This document shows, piece by piece, positions 10,467-19,273 of a DNA stretch of 64,000 nucleotides; position 1 is the first letter of the stretch, and each line of letters begins with the position of its first letter. The DNA lies in NCBI RefSeq assembly GCF_020991275.1, contig NZ_JAJLQY010000004.1, positions 310,001 to 374,000 on the forward strand. The letters run 5' to 3'. The translations under genes and the position numbers were made by a program. Source of the DNA: Actinocorallia sp. API 0066. GTDB lineage: Bacteria > Actinomycetota > Actinomycetes > Streptosporangiales > Streptosporangiaceae. The notes under the pieces were generated by a model. That model was given only the letters and a program-made list of their open reading frames with translations, was not told where the DNA came from and ran no database searches.

Positions 10467-11789
10467 ATGAGCATGCTGGCCACCCCCCGCGCGGCCACGC
10501 TCACGGACCTGGTCGAGGCCGAGGGCATCCGCTTCGTGCTCGCCACGTTCGTCGACATGGCGGGCAAACCGTGCGCCAAACTCGTCCCCGCGTCGGCCGT
10601 CGGCATGCTGGAGCGCGACGGCGTCGGCTTCGCCGGCTACGCGGCCGGCTCCATCGGGCAGCAACCCTCCGACCCCGACCTCATCACGCTCCCGGACGCC
10701 GCCTCCTTCACCCCGCTGCACGAGATCAAGCCCGGACTCGCGATGGTCCAGTGCGATCCGCACGTCGAAGGCGAGCCCTGGAAGTACGCGCCGCGCGTCA
10801 TCCTCAAGTCCGTGCTGGCCCGCCTCGCCGCGCGCGGCATCACCGCGAAGGTCGGGGCCGAGGCCGAGTACTTCCTCGTCCGCCGTGACGCCTCCGGGGC
10901 CCTGGCCGTCGCCGACGAGAAGGACACCTCCGCGCAGCCCTGCTACGACGCGCGCGACCTCACCCGCATGTACGACCACCTCACCGAGGTGTCCACCCTC
11001 CTCAACGCGCTCGGCTGGGCCAACTACGCCAACGACCACGAGGACGGCAACGGGCAGTTCGAGCAGAACTTCGAGTACGCCGAGGCGCTCACCACCGCCG
11101 ACAGGCTCGTCACCTTCCGGTACCTCGTGCAGACCCTCGCCGAGCGGCGCGGGATGACCGCCACCTTCATGCCCAAGCCCTTCACCGACCGCACGGGGTC
11201 GGGCCTGCACATGCACATGTCGCTGTGGGAGGGGGACACTCCGCTGTTCCCGTCCTCCGGCGACCCGCGCGGTCTCGGCCTCTCCACGACGGCCTACCGG
11301 TTCGTCTCGGGGCTGCTCACCCACGCGGCGGCCCTCTCGGCCGTCGTGACGCCGACCGTCAACTCGTTCAAGCGGACCACCGCCGCCACCACGGCGTCCG
11401 GGGCCACCTGGGCGCCGCGCAAGGCGACCTACGGAGGCAACGACCGCACCCACCTCGTGCGCGTCCCCGACGGCGACAGGGTCGAGGTGCGCCTGTGCGA
11501 CGGCTCGGCCAACCCGTACCTGGCGATGGCAGCCCTGCTCACCGCGGGCCTCGCCGGGATCGACGCCGAAGCCGACCCCGGCGACCCGGGCACGGGCGGC
11601 ACCGACCTCCCGCCGACCCTCCTGCACGCCGTGGAGGCCCTCGAAGCCGACCCCGTCGTCAGCGGCGCCCTGGACTCGGCGGGCCCCGGCGTCGCCGCCT
11701 ACTACGGGGGCGTCAAGCGCGCGGAGTTCCTCGCCTGGCACAGCCAGGTGAGCACCTGGGAGACCGACACCTACCTCACCGCCTTCTGA
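10467..11789 (+). CDS. Type III glutamine synthetase / gamma-glutamylmethylamide synthetase-like
   Basis: A 440-residue glutamine synthetase fold enzyme. The beta-grasp N-terminus (FVDMAGKPCAK) is followed by GAEAEYFL, the metal-binding HEDGNGQFEQNF, GSGLHMHMSLW and NSFKR. It joins the glutamate gamma-carboxyl to an amine using ATP. Ordinary GlnA is longer and differs in these motifs; GlnT/GlnIII and gamma-glutamylmethylamide synthetase (GmaS) belong to this shorter class. The three genes downstream equal a split glutamate synthase, the arrangement seen in gmaS-mgsABC (methylamine) and glx/glnT clusters. That context favours methylamine or another small amine over ammonia, but the sequence alone does not settle it. 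Confidence 0.82.
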   Translation: MSMLATPRAATLTDLVEAEGIRFVLATFVDMAGKPCAKLVPASAVGMLERDGVGFAGYAAGSIGQQPSDPDLITLPDAASFTPLHEIKPGLAMVQCDPHVEGEPWKYAPRVILKSVLARLAARGITAKVGAEAEYFLVRRDASGALAVADEKDTSAQPCYDARDLTRMYDHLTEVSTLLNALGWANYANDHEDGNGQFEQNFEYAEALTTADRLVTFRYLVQTLAERRGMTATFMPKPFTDRTGSGLHMHMSLWEGDTPLFPSSGDPRGLGLSTTAYRFVSGLLTHAAALSAVVTPTVNSFKRTTAATTASGATWAPRKATYGGNDRTHLVRVPDGDRVEVRLCDGSANPYLAMAALLTAGLAGIDAEADPGDPGTGGTDLPPTLLHAVEALEADPVVSGALDSAGPGVAAYYGGVKRAEFLAWHSQVSTWETDTYLTAF

Positions 11790-11825
11790 CGCCCGCCTTC
11801 CGACCCCAGCCTTCGAGGAGGAACC

Positions 11826-12506
11826 ATGTGCGGCATCGTCGGCCTGCACCTGAAGGACCCCGCCCTTGAGCCGCAGCTCGGCGCGCTGCTGAGCGGGATG
11901 CTCGCCCAGGTCCGCGAACGCGGCCCCGACTCGGCGGGCGTCGGCGTCTACGGCCCCGGCGGCCTCGCCGTGCGCAAGGGCGTCGGCGACCCCGTCGCGC
12001 TCGCCGAGGAGTTCGGCCTCGCCGGGATGCGCGGCCACCAGGCCGTCGGGCACACCCGTATGGCCACCGAGTCCGCCATCACCGTCGAAGGCAGCCACCC
12101 GTTCTCGCCGCGGCCCGGCCTCTGCCTCGTGCACAACGGCTCGTTCGCCAACCACGCGACCGTCAGGCGCGCCCTGGAAGCCGAAGGCGTCGTCTTCGAC
12201 ACCGACAACGACTCCGAGGTCGCCGCCCGGTTCGTCGCGCACCGGCTCGACCGCGGCGACGACCTCGACAAGGCGCTCCGGCTCGTCTGCGACGTCTTCG
12301 ACGGGTTCTACACGCTGCTCGTCACCACCGACGACGAGTTCGCCGTCGTCCGCGACGCGGTGGCCTGCAAGCCCGCCATTCTCGCCGAGACGCCCGCGTG
12401 GGTCGCGATGGTCTCCGAGTACCGGGCCCTGGTCGGGCTGCCCGGATTCGCCGCCGCACGGGTCTTCGAGCCCGGCCCCGAGGAGGTGTGCCTGTGGAAG
12501 CGCTGA
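11826..12506 (+). CDS. Class II glutamine amidotransferase subunit (GltB1/MgsA-like)
   Basis: A 226-residue N-terminal-nucleophile amidohydrolase. Removal of Met1 exposes Cys2 (MCGIVGLH), the catalytic nucleophile; RERGPDSAGVGVYG and GHTRMATES are the glutamine-site motifs. The protein equals the first domain of glutamate synthase and would hydrolyse or hold the gamma-glutamyl substrate and channel the released ammonia or amine to the FMN subunit. A GAGGAGG ribosome site lies upstream. It overlaps the next gene by 13 bases, so the three split subunits are probably made together. Confidence 0.87.
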   Translation: MCGIVGLHLKDPALEPQLGALLSGMLAQVRERGPDSAGVGVYGPGGLAVRKGVGDPVALAEEFGLAGMRGHQAVGHTRMATESAITVEGSHPFSPRPGLCLVHNGSFANHATVRRALEAEGVVFDTDNDSEVAARFVAHRLDRGDDLDKALRLVCDVFDGFYTLLVTTDDEFAVVRDAVACKPAILAETPAWVAMVSEYRALVGLPGFAAARVFEPGPEEVCLWKR

Positions 12507-13162
12507 CCGGAGAGGTCCGGGCGATCAACCGCGCGCTGCGCGCCCTGCCCGACGGCGCCTCGGCGCTCGTCGCCGACCCGCGCGGCAGGCACAACCTCGC
12601 CGTCGGCCTGGACGCCGACGTGCGGATCACCCTGGACGGGCCCGCCGGGTACTACACGGGCGGGCTCGGCAAGCGGGCCGACCTCACCGTCAACGGGCCC
12701 GTCGGATGGGGCGTCGGGGAGAACCTGATGTCCGGGCGCATCCACGTGAAGGGCGACGCCAGCCAATCGGCAGCGGCTACCGCGCACGGAGGGCTCGTCA
12801 TCGTGGACGGGGACGCCTCACTGCGCGCAGGCATCTCCCTGAAGGGCGGCACGCTCGCCGTCGGCGGGGACGTCGGCGCCTACTGCGGGTTCATGGCCCA
12901 GGCCGGGACCGTCCTCATCGGCGGCGACGCGGGAGACGGCCTGGGCGACTCGCTCTACGAGGCCGTCATCTACGTCTCAGGCAGGATCGCGGGCCTCGGC
13001 ACCGACGCGCGGGTCGAGGACCTCACCGAGGACGACGTGCGCAAGGTACGGGACCTCGCCAAGACCTGCGGCTTCGACCACGTCGACCCCGAGAACGTCA
13101 CACGCGTGGCCTCCGCCCGGACGCTCTACCACTTCTCCACCCAGCACCACGCCGCCTACTGA
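12494..13162 (+). CDS. Glutamate synthase GXGXG-domain subunit (GltB3/MgsB-like)
   Basis: A 222-residue right-handed beta-helix protein equal to the C-terminal GXGXG domain of the glutamate synthase large subunit. Repeated turns such as GKRADLTVNGPVGWGVG, HGGLVIVDGDA and AGTVLIGGDAGDG give the pattern. It probably has a structural role that transmits signals between the amidotransferase and FMN subunits. GTG at 12494 is preceded by GAGGAGG and lies inside the previous coding region. The C-terminal 50 residues (from VEDLTEDDVRKV) follow the helix as in GlxC proteins. Confidence 0.83.
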   Translation: MEALTGEVRAINRALRALPDGASALVADPRGRHNLAVGLDADVRITLDGPAGYYTGGLGKRADLTVNGPVGWGVGENLMSGRIHVKGDASQSAAATAHGGLVIVDGDASLRAGISLKGGTLAVGGDVGAYCGFMAQAGTVLIGGDAGDGLGDSLYEAVIYVSGRIAGLGTDARVEDLTEDDVRKVRDLAKTCGFDHVDPENVTRVASARTLYHFSTQHHAAY

Positions 13163-13181
13163 CGCGTCCGCAGGAGCCACG

Positions 13182-14498
13182 ATGAACCACACCTTCCCGC
13201 CCTCGGTCATCGCCGAGATCCAGGAGCGCGCCGCCCTCGGCAGATACGCGATCCGCGGCCTCGGCGCGCGCCGGGCCGTGCCGTCCTTCGACGACCTGCT
13301 ACTGCTCACCGCCAGCGCGTCCCGCTACCCGTTGGAGGGCTACCGGGAACGGTGCTCCACCACGACGGTGCTGGGCGCGCGCAACGCCTCCCAGCCCGTC
13401 GTGCTGGACATCCCCATCACCATCGCGGGCATGTCCTTCGGGGCGTTGTCGGCCGCCGCCAAGGACGCGCTCGGCCGGGCCGCCTCCGAGGTCGGCACCT
13501 CCACCACGACCGGGGACGGCGGCATGACCCCGGAAGAGAGGTCGTCGTCCAAGACACTCGTCTACCAGTGCCTGCCTTCACGGTACGGATTCAACCCCGA
13601 CGACCTGCGCAAGGCCGACGCCGTGGAGATCGTCCTCGGACAGGGCGCCAAGCCGGGCGGCGGAGGGATGCTGCTCGGGCAGAAGGTCGGGCCGCGCGTC
13701 GCCGCCATGCGGACCCTCCCTGAGGGCATCGACCAGCGGTCCGCCAGCCGTCACCCGGACTGGACGGGCCCCGACGACCTCACCATCAAGATCCTCGAAC
13801 TGCGCGAGGCGACCGATTGGCGCATCCCCGTGTACGTCAAGGTGGGGGCGACCCGCGTGGAGCACGACGTCAAACTCGCGATAGCGGCGGGCGCGGACGT
13901 CGTCGTGGTGGACGGCATGCAGGGCGGCACCGCGGCCACCCAGAGCGCGTTCATCGAGCACACCGGCATCCCCACCCTCGCCGCCGTCCGGCTCGCCTCC
14001 GACGCGATCGCCGAGGTCGGCGCGGACGTGCAGCTCATCGTCTCCGGAGGGGTCCGCAGCGGGGCCGACGTCGCCAAGGCGCTCGCGTTGGGCGCGGACG
14101 CCGTCTCCATCGGGGTCGGCGCCCTCGTCGCGCTCGGCTGCAACGACTCCGCCTACACCGCCGAGTCCGGGGAGCGGGTGGACGTCACCGGGGACTACCG
14201 GAAGCTGAAGGTGCTGCCAGGAGACTGCGCCCACTGCCACACCGGCGCGTGCCCCGTCGGGATCGCCACCCAGGACCCCGTCCTGGAACGGCGCCTCGAC
14301 CCCGACACCGGCGCCGAGCGGGTCGCCAACTACCTGCGGTCGCTCGCCATGGAGACGACGATGCTCGCGCGGGCCTGCGGCAAGTCCGACGTGCACCGGC
14401 TCGAACCCGAGGACCTCGTGGCGCTCACCGTCGAGGCGGCGGCCATGGCGAGGGTGCCGCTCGCCGGAACGTCCTGGATCCCGGGGGTGACCGGGTGA
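13182..14498 (+). CDS. FMN-binding glutamate synthase-type subunit (GltB2/MgsC-like)
   Basis: A 438-residue TIM-barrel protein matching the FMN domain of glutamate synthase. The phosphate/FMN region GQGAKPGGGGMLLGQKV and the loop VDGMQGGTAATQ are clear, and DCAHCHTGACPVGI supplies cysteines for the 3Fe-4S cluster. With the two preceding subunits it would build a three-protein glutamate synthase or N-methylglutamate synthase in which the imino acid formed from 2-oxoglutarate and the transferred amine is reduced. Electrons must come from ferredoxin or another donor, since no GltD homologue is next to it. The stop overlaps the next GTG. Confidence 0.87.
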   Translation: MNHTFPPSVIAEIQERAALGRYAIRGLGARRAVPSFDDLLLLTASASRYPLEGYRERCSTTTVLGARNASQPVVLDIPITIAGMSFGALSAAAKDALGRAASEVGTSTTTGDGGMTPEERSSSKTLVYQCLPSRYGFNPDDLRKADAVEIVLGQGAKPGGGGMLLGQKVGPRVAAMRTLPEGIDQRSASRHPDWTGPDDLTIKILELREATDWRIPVYVKVGATRVEHDVKLAIAAGADVVVVDGMQGGTAATQSAFIEHTGIPTLAAVRLASDAIAEVGADVQLIVSGGVRSGADVAKALALGADAVSIGVGALVALGCNDSAYTAESGERVDVTGDYRKLKVLPGDCAHCHTGACPVGIATQDPVLERRLDPDTGAERVANYLRSLAMETTMLARACGKSDVHRLEPEDLVALTVEAAAMARVPLAGTSWIPGVTG

Positions 14499-15670
14499 GC
14501 CGGGACGTCGTGATCGTGGGCGGCGGACTCGAAGGCGTGTCCGCCGCCCGCTCCCTCGCCGCCCGAGGCGTCACGGTGACGGTCCTGGAACGCGCCACGG
14601 TCGGCTCCGGCGGCACGGGCAAGTCCAGCGGGATCGTCCGCTGCCACTACGGGGTGCCCTCGCTCGCCGCCATGGCGTGGAAGAGCCTCACCGTGTTCGA
14701 GAACGCCCCCGAGGAACTCGGCGACGTCGGGTTCCGGCGGACCGGCTACGTCGTCGGGGTCGGCGAGCGCAACGCGGCCGCCCTGCGCGCGAACCTCGCC
14801 ATGCACCGTGGCCTCGGCATCGAGGCCCACGAGATCGGCCACGACGACGTCAAGGAGCTGTGGCCCACCGCCCGCACCGACGACTTCGCCGCGTTCGGGT
14901 ACGAGCCGCGCGGCGGCTACGGCGACGCGTACTCCACCGCGCAGGCGTTCACGGCGGCCGCGCGGCGGGACGGCGCCGTCATCCGGCAGGGCACGCCGGT
15001 CGTCGCGATCGAGGCGCCCGCCGGACGGGTGACGGGCGTGCGGGTCGCGGACGGCTCGTTCGTCCCGGCCGGGACCGTCGTGCTGGCGGCCGGGCCGTGG
15101 TCTCCGGCGCTGGCCGCGCCGCTCGGCGTCGAACTGCCGATCCGGGCGATGCGCGAACAGATCATGCTCATCGACCCGGGTGAGGATCTGGGGGACGTTC
15201 CGGTTCTTTCGGATCTGGTGGCGCTGCAATATGTACGGGCGGAGACGGGCGGGAAACTACTGTTCGGGAACAGTGACCTTTCCGCTCCGGAATGGGCGGA
15301 TCCCGACTCCTATCGGAACCGGGCGGAGGAGTCGTTCATGGAGCGGACCGCCGCGCGGCTCGAACACCGTTTTCCCGGACTCATCCACGCGGGATTCACC
15401 GGGGGGTATGCCGGGTGTTATGACGTGACGCCCGATTTCAACCCGATCATCGGGACGACCGGCGTCGAGGGGCTCGTCGTCGCCGCCGGGTTCTCCGGGC
15501 ACGGGTTCAAGATCGCCCCGGCGGTCGGGGAACTCGTCGCGGATCTTGTCGTCGCGGGGGACAGTCTCGACCCGTTTGTCCCGGCTTCCGACTTTAGATT
15601 GTCGCGCTTTGTTGAGGAATGTCCGTTGACTAGTTTGCACCCGTATGAGGGGGCGGGGGAAATGCGCTGA
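14495..15670 (+). CDS. FAD-dependent oxidoreductase, sarcosine oxidase beta/N-methylglutamate dehydrogenase-like
   Basis: A 391-residue DAO-family flavoprotein with the FAD motif GGGLEGVSAARSL at the N-terminus and the C-terminal signature YDVTPDFNPIIG. The sequence TGKSSGIVRCHYG resembles the FAD-contact segment of heterotetrameric sarcosine oxidase beta chains. It would oxidise an N-methyl amino acid, giving formaldehyde, which matches the formaldehyde dehydrogenase gene downstream. The other sarcosine oxidase/N-methylglutamate dehydrogenase subunits are absent here. From about 15180 to the stop, codon use shifts toward A/T-containing third positions compared with the first two thirds of the gene. 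Confidence 0.82.
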   Translation: MSRDVVIVGGGLEGVSAARSLAARGVTVTVLERATVGSGGTGKSSGIVRCHYGVPSLAAMAWKSLTVFENAPEELGDVGFRRTGYVVGVGERNAAALRANLAMHRGLGIEAHEIGHDDVKELWPTARTDDFAAFGYEPRGGYGDAYSTAQAFTAAARRDGAVIRQGTPVVAIEAPAGRVTGVRVADGSFVPAGTVVLAAGPWSPALAAPLGVELPIRAMREQIMLIDPGEDLGDVPVLSDLVALQYVRAETGGKLLFGNSDLSAPEWADPDSYRNRAEESFMERTAARLEHRFPGLIHAGFTGGYAGCYDVTPDFNPIIGTTGVEGLVVAAGFSGHGFKIAPAVGELVADLVVAGDSLDPFVPASDFRLSRFVEECPLTSLHPYEGAGEMR

Positions 15671-15819
15671 CTGAGTTTTCCACAGGCGGGATCGCCGATT
15701 GTCAGAGATCGGTGGCATGATCGGTGCGAGTCGTCCGACCGGGCGGCCGCGGCGCGGAATTCGTTTCGCACGCGGCGCCGGACGGCGGCGCACCACCCCC
15801 TTGTGGAAGGAGTCAGGTC

Positions 15820-16905
15820 ATGGCACAGCGCGTACGCGGAGTCATCGCCCCCGGCCGGGACGAGCCCGTGCGGATCGAGACGATCGTCGTCCCCGATCCA
15901 GGGCCCGGCGAGGCGGTCGTGCGGGTGCGGGCGTGCGGGGTCTGCCACACCGACCTGCACTACAAACAGGGCGGCATCGGTGAGGACTTCCCGTACCTGC
16001 TCGGGCACGAGGCAGCCGGGATCGTCGAGTCCGTCGGCGCGGGCGTCACCGAGGTCGCGCCCGGCGACTTCGTCGTCCTCAACTGGCGTGCCGTGTGCGG
16101 GGAGTGCCGGGCCTGCCTGCGCGGCCGCCCCTGGTACTGCTTCGACACCCACAACGCGCGGCGGAAGATGACCCTGGAGGACGGCACCGAGCTGACGCCC
16201 GCGCTGGGCATCGGCGCCTTCGCCGACAAGACGCTCGTGGCGGCCGGGCAGTGCACCAAGGTCGATCCAGGGGTGCGGCCAGAGGTCGCGGGGCTGCTCG
16301 GATGCGGCGTGATGGCCGGGATCGGGGCCGCCGTCAACACCGGCGGCGTCACCCGCGGCGACTCCGTGGCGGTCATCGGGTGCGGCGGCGTCGGCGACGC
16401 GGCGATCGTCGGCGCGCGGCTGGCCGGGGCCCGGCGGATCATCGCGGTGGACATCGACCCGCGCAAGCTCGACAAGGCACTGGAACTCGGCGCCACCCAC
16501 GCGGTGGACTCCCGGGAGACGGATCCCGTCACCGCGATCCGCGACCTCACCGAGGGGTACGGCGCCGACGTCGTCATCGAGGCGGTGGGGCGGCCGGACA
16601 CCTACGAGCAGGCGTTCTACGCGCGCGACCTCGCCGGAACCGTCGTGCTCGTCGGGGTGCCGACCCCCGAGACGCGGATCGAACTGCCGCTGCTCGACGT
16701 GTTCGGGCGGGGCGGCGCGCTCAAGTCGTCGTGGTACGGCGACTGCCTGCCCTCCCGTGACTTCCCCATGCTCATCGACCTGCACCTGCAGGGCCGTCTC
16801 CCGCTGGAGGAGTTCGTGACCGAGACCATCGCCCTCGAAGACGTCGAGGCGGCCTTCACCAAGATGCACAACGGCGAGGTGCTCCGCTCGGTGGTGGTCC
16901 TGTGA
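15820..16905 (+). CDS. S-(hydroxymethyl)mycothiol dehydrogenase (mycothiol-dependent formaldehyde dehydrogenase)
   Basis: A 361-residue zinc-dependent medium-chain dehydrogenase, the usual length of mycobacterial MscR. The catalytic zinc site is in [11 protein letters not shown] and GHEAAG, the structural zinc cysteines are in [15 protein letters not shown], and the Rossmann motif is GCGGVGDA. Hydroxymethylmycothiol, formed from formaldehyde and mycothiol, is oxidised to S-formylmycothiol with NAD+. The ATG at 15820 follows GGAAGGAG; the open frame reaches 15724 but without homology. The gene sits 149 bases after the flavoenzyme and overlaps the metallo-hydrolase gene by four bases (GTGA), as in the Rv2259-Rv2260 pair of mycobacteria. 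Confidence 0.92.
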   Translation: MAQRVRGVIAPGRDEPVRIETIVVPDPGPGEAVVRVRACGVCHTDLHYKQGGIGEDFPYLLGHEAAGIVESVGAGVTEVAPGDFVVLNWRAVCGECRACLRGRPWYCFDTHNARRKMTLEDGTELTPALGIGAFADKTLVAAGQCTKVDPGVRPEVAGLLGCGVMAGIGAAVNTGGVTRGDSVAVIGCGGVGDAAIVGARLAGARRIIAVDIDPRKLDKALELGATHAVDSRETDPVTAIRDLTEGYGADVVIEAVGRPDTYEQAFYARDLAGTVVLVGVPTPETRIELPLLDVFGRGGALKSSWYGDCLPSRDFPMLIDLHLQGRLPLEEFVTETIALEDVEAAFTKMHNGEVLRSVVVL

Positions 16906-17531
16906 GCGCGCCCGTCACCCGCCTCGTCACCTCCGGCACCTTCTCCCTGGACGGCGGCACCTGGGAGGTGGAGAACAACGTGTGGATCGTCGGCGACGAC
17001 ACCGAGGCGGTCGTCATCGACGCCGCCCACGACGCCACCGCCATCGAGCGGGCGCTCGCGGGCCGCCGTCTGAAGGCGATCGTCTGCACCCACGCGCACG
17101 ACGACCACGTCAACGCCGCGCCCGCCCTCGCCGACGCCACCGGCGCCCCGATCCTGTCGCACCCCGCCGACCGCCCCCTGTGGGATCTCACCCACCCCGG
17201 CCGCGCCCCCGACGGCCCGCTCGCCGACGGCCAGTCCCTCTCGGCGGGCGGCGTCACCCTCACCGTGCTGCACACTCCGGGCCACGCGCCCGGCGCCGTC
17301 TCCCTCTACTCCCCCGACCTGGAGGCCGTCTTCACCGGCGACACCCTCTTCCAGGGCGGCCCCGGCGCCACCGGCCGCTCCTACTCCGACTTCCCCACCA
17401 TCATCACCAGCATCCGCACCCGCCTCCTCCCCCTCCCACCCAAGACCACGGTCCACCCCGGCCACGGCCCCGACACCACCATCTCCACCGAATCCCCCCA
17501 CCTCCAGGATTGGATTAACCGTGGCCACTAA
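16902..17531 (+). CDS. MBL-fold metallo-hydrolase, partner of mycothiol formaldehyde dehydrogenase
   Basis: A 209-residue glyoxalase II-like metallo-beta-lactamase fold protein with the metal motif THAHDDH, then [16 protein letters not shown] and a C-terminal HPGHGP. The GTG start overlaps the dehydrogenase stop. It is the probable S-formylmycothiol thioesterase that frees formate and regenerates mycothiol; this role is inferred from the gene pairing and the glyoxalase II-like fold. The last third of the gene becomes extremely C-rich. Confidence 0.85.
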   Translation: MSAPVTRLVTSGTFSLDGGTWEVENNVWIVGDDTEAVVIDAAHDATAIERALAGRRLKAIVCTHAHDDHVNAAPALADATGAPILSHPADRPLWDLTHPGRAPDGPLADGQSLSAGGVTLTVLHTPGHAPGAVSLYSPDLEAVFTGDTLFQGGPGATGRSYSDFPTIITSIRTRLLPLPPKTTVHPGHGPDTTISTESPHLQDWINRGH

Positions 17532-17554
17532 CCCGAGTTTCGGAGGTCCCCCCA

Positions 17555-18082
17555 ATGATCATCTGGCTGAACGGCCCCTTCGGCGTAGGCAAGACCACCA
17601 CCGCGCTCGAACTCACCGCCCTCCTCCCGGGCTCCGCCCTGTTCGACCCGGAACAGGTCGGCTCCATGCTCCGCCACGTCATGACCCCCGCCGAGCCCGT
17701 CACCGACTTCCAACACTGGCGCCCCTGGCGCACCCTGGTAGCCCAGACCGCCATCACCCTCCACACCCACCTGGGCGGCCCCCTCATCGTCCCCCAGACC
17801 GTCCTGGTCGAGCACTACTGGAAAGAACTCCACACCGCCCTCACCGCCGCCGACATCCCCGTCCACCACTTCCTCCTCCACGCCGACCAACCCACCCTCA
17901 CCCACCGCATCACCACCGACCAGACCCCCGGCTCCCACAAAGCCCGCCCCTGGCGCCTAGCCCACCTCCCCCACTACCAACAAGCCCTCCCCTGGCTCCG
18001 CACTTCCGCCACCCTCCTCCCCACCACCCCCCACTCCCCCACCCACCTGGCCCACCTCATCCTCACCACCACCCACCCCTAA
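17555..18082 (+). CDS. P-loop NTPase/kinase, TmrB-like
   Basis: A 175-residue ATP-binding protein starting MIIWLNGPFGVGKTT, a Walker A at the very N-terminus typical of AAA_18/TmrB-type small kinases. The family includes tunicamycin-resistance ATP-binding proteins and shikimate-kinase-like enzymes; substrate is unknown. A GGAGGT site lies upstream and the gene starts 23 bases after the metallo-hydrolase. The C-terminal half is unusually rich in Pro, His, Thr and Leu because the DNA is almost all C, A and T on this strand, so the tail may have drifted. Confidence 0.75.
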   Translation: MIIWLNGPFGVGKTTTALELTALLPGSALFDPEQVGSMLRHVMTPAEPVTDFQHWRPWRTLVAQTAITLHTHLGGPLIVPQTVLVEHYWKELHTALTAADIPVHHFLLHADQPTLTHRITTDQTPGSHKARPWRLAHLPHYQQALPWLRTSATLLPTTPHSPTHLAHLILTTTHP

Positions 18083-18595
18083 CCCCACCCAGAGACGCGA
18101 GCAAAGCCGGACGACCCCAGCGCAGCCCAGCGGCGCTGCCGGGATGTCCAGCGTCGGCGCTGCCGGGCACCAGCGACTACAGCCCGCGTTCGACGAGCCC
18201 AGAGGACAACCGCTCCGCAACCCCGACTCCGCCGAGAACGACCACCCCCACACCGCGTTCGACGAGCCCAGAGGACGACCGCTCCGCTGCCCCAACCTCG
18301 TCGGGAACGACCACCCCTGGACAGTGTTCGATGGGCCCGGAGGACGGCCGCTTCGCGACCCCGACTTCGTCGGGAGCGGCCGCCCCCCGGACAGTGTTCG
18401 ATGGGCCCGGAGGACGGCCGCTTCGCGACCCCGACTTCGTCGGGAGCGGCCACCCCCCGGGCCGGGTTGGCGGCTCCGGGAGGTCGGCGCGGGCGGTGTC
18501 GGCGCGGGCGGTCTCGGCGCAGACGGGTGGTTCCGTGGCGGTGGGTGGCGGTTGGGGAGGCTTGGAGGTGTTGGTGGGGCAGGCGGTTGAGGGGC
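18083..18595. other. Gene-free interval containing tandem repeats
   Basis: Open frames across this 513-base interval are low-complexity and lack a ribosome site or family resemblance. Apart from the tandem repeat reported separately, nothing functional is visible. Confidence 0.6.
18183..18470. repeat. Tandem repeat, four copies of about 69-70 bp
   Basis: Units begin near 18188, 18257, 18326 and 18396, judged by the recurring GTTCGA. The last two are almost identical over 70 bases (CAGTGTTCGATGGGCCCGG onward); the first two are diverged 69-base copies (GCGTTCGACGAGCCCAGAGG). The change of period from 69 to 70 breaks any shared reading frame, so it is probably a non-coding minisatellite between the P-loop gene and the converging TetR gene. 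Confidence 0.8.
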
Positions 18596-19183
18596 TTAGG
18601 GGGTGGGGGTGGGTGGGGTGAGGGTGTCGAGGATGAGGGTGGTGAGGTGGGGGCGGCGGGTGGCGATGGGGGTGGGTTGGTCGGCGATCCAGGCGAGGGC
18701 GCCGATGAGGGTGAAGAGGTCGGTGCCGTCGAGGTCGGGGCGGGCGGCGTTGTGCGCCTGGGCGCGGGTGAGGAGGGCGGAGCCGGCTTCGCGCAGGGCG
18801 GAGCAGGAGGCGTAGAGGGGGGAGGTCTCGTCGGCGAGGACGGCGACGAGGGAGGCGGACAGGCCGCGGTGCAGGGCGACGCCGTCGGCGAGTTCGGTGA
18901 GCCAGGCGCGCAGGGCGGCGCCCGGGTCGGGGGCGTCCAGGAGGACGCGGGCGCGGGCCGTCAGACGGTCGAAGCCCGCACCGAGGAGGGCCTCCAGCAG
19001 CGCGTCGCGGTTCGGGAAGTGGCGGTACAGGGTGCCGAGGCCGACCCCGGCACGGCGGGCCACGTCACGCAGCGACGCCTGCGCGCCCTGCTCGGCGACG
19101 ACCTCGCGCGCGGCGGACAGGAGCCGCTCGCGGTTGCGGCGGGCGTCGGCGCGCGGCTCGCGCGGCTGCGGATCACCGGACAT
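18596..19183 (-). CDS. TetR/AcrR family regulator
   Basis: A 195-residue repressor with an N-terminal helix-turn-helix (ASLRDVARRAGVGLGTLYRHFPNRDALLEALL) and a helical C-terminal ligand domain. It is divergent from a quinone oxidoreductase gene; the 90-base gap holds a promoter and two matching inverted repeats, so it probably represses that gene and itself. The ligand is unknown. Confidence 0.9.
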   Translation of the reverse strand: MSGDPQPREPRADARRNRERLLSAAREVVAEQGAQASLRDVARRAGVGLGTLYRHFPNRDALLEALLGAGFDRLTARARVLLDAPDPGAALRAWLTELADGVALHRGLSASLVAVLADETSPLYASCSALREAGSALLTRAQAHNAARPDLDGTDLFTLIGALAWIADQPTPIATRRPHLTTLILDTLTPPTPTP

Positions 19184-19202
19184 GCGTGTTCCTCGCTGGG
19201 CA

Positions 19203-19249
19203 TTGACAAACGGAGCACCGCTCCGCTTAGTATGCGGAGCAGTGTTCCG
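19203..19249 (+). promoter_or_regulatory. Promoter with two TetR-type operators
   Basis: TTGACA at 19203-19208 and TAGTAT at 19228-19233 (spacer 19) form a sigma-70-like promoter reading toward the oxidoreductase. The spacer contains a perfect inverted repeat, CGGAGC-ACC-GCTCCG (19211-19225). A second, imperfect copy, CGGAGC-AGT-GTTCCG (19235-19249), lies just past the -10 with centres 24 bp apart. Binding by the adjacent TetR protein would block both promoter elements. Confidence 0.75.
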
Positions 19250-19273
19250 ATTCTAGCGGCACAGGAGGAAACG

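Noticed and set aside
18183-18470. Possible CRISPR array
   Set aside because: Units are contiguous 69-70 bp tandem copies with no unique spacers and no cas genes nearby.
17521-18621. Open frame of 366 codons across the TmrB-like gene and the tandem repeats
   Set aside because: Its product is Pro/Thr/His/Arg low complexity, it overlaps a well-supported gene, and the repeat period does not keep frame.
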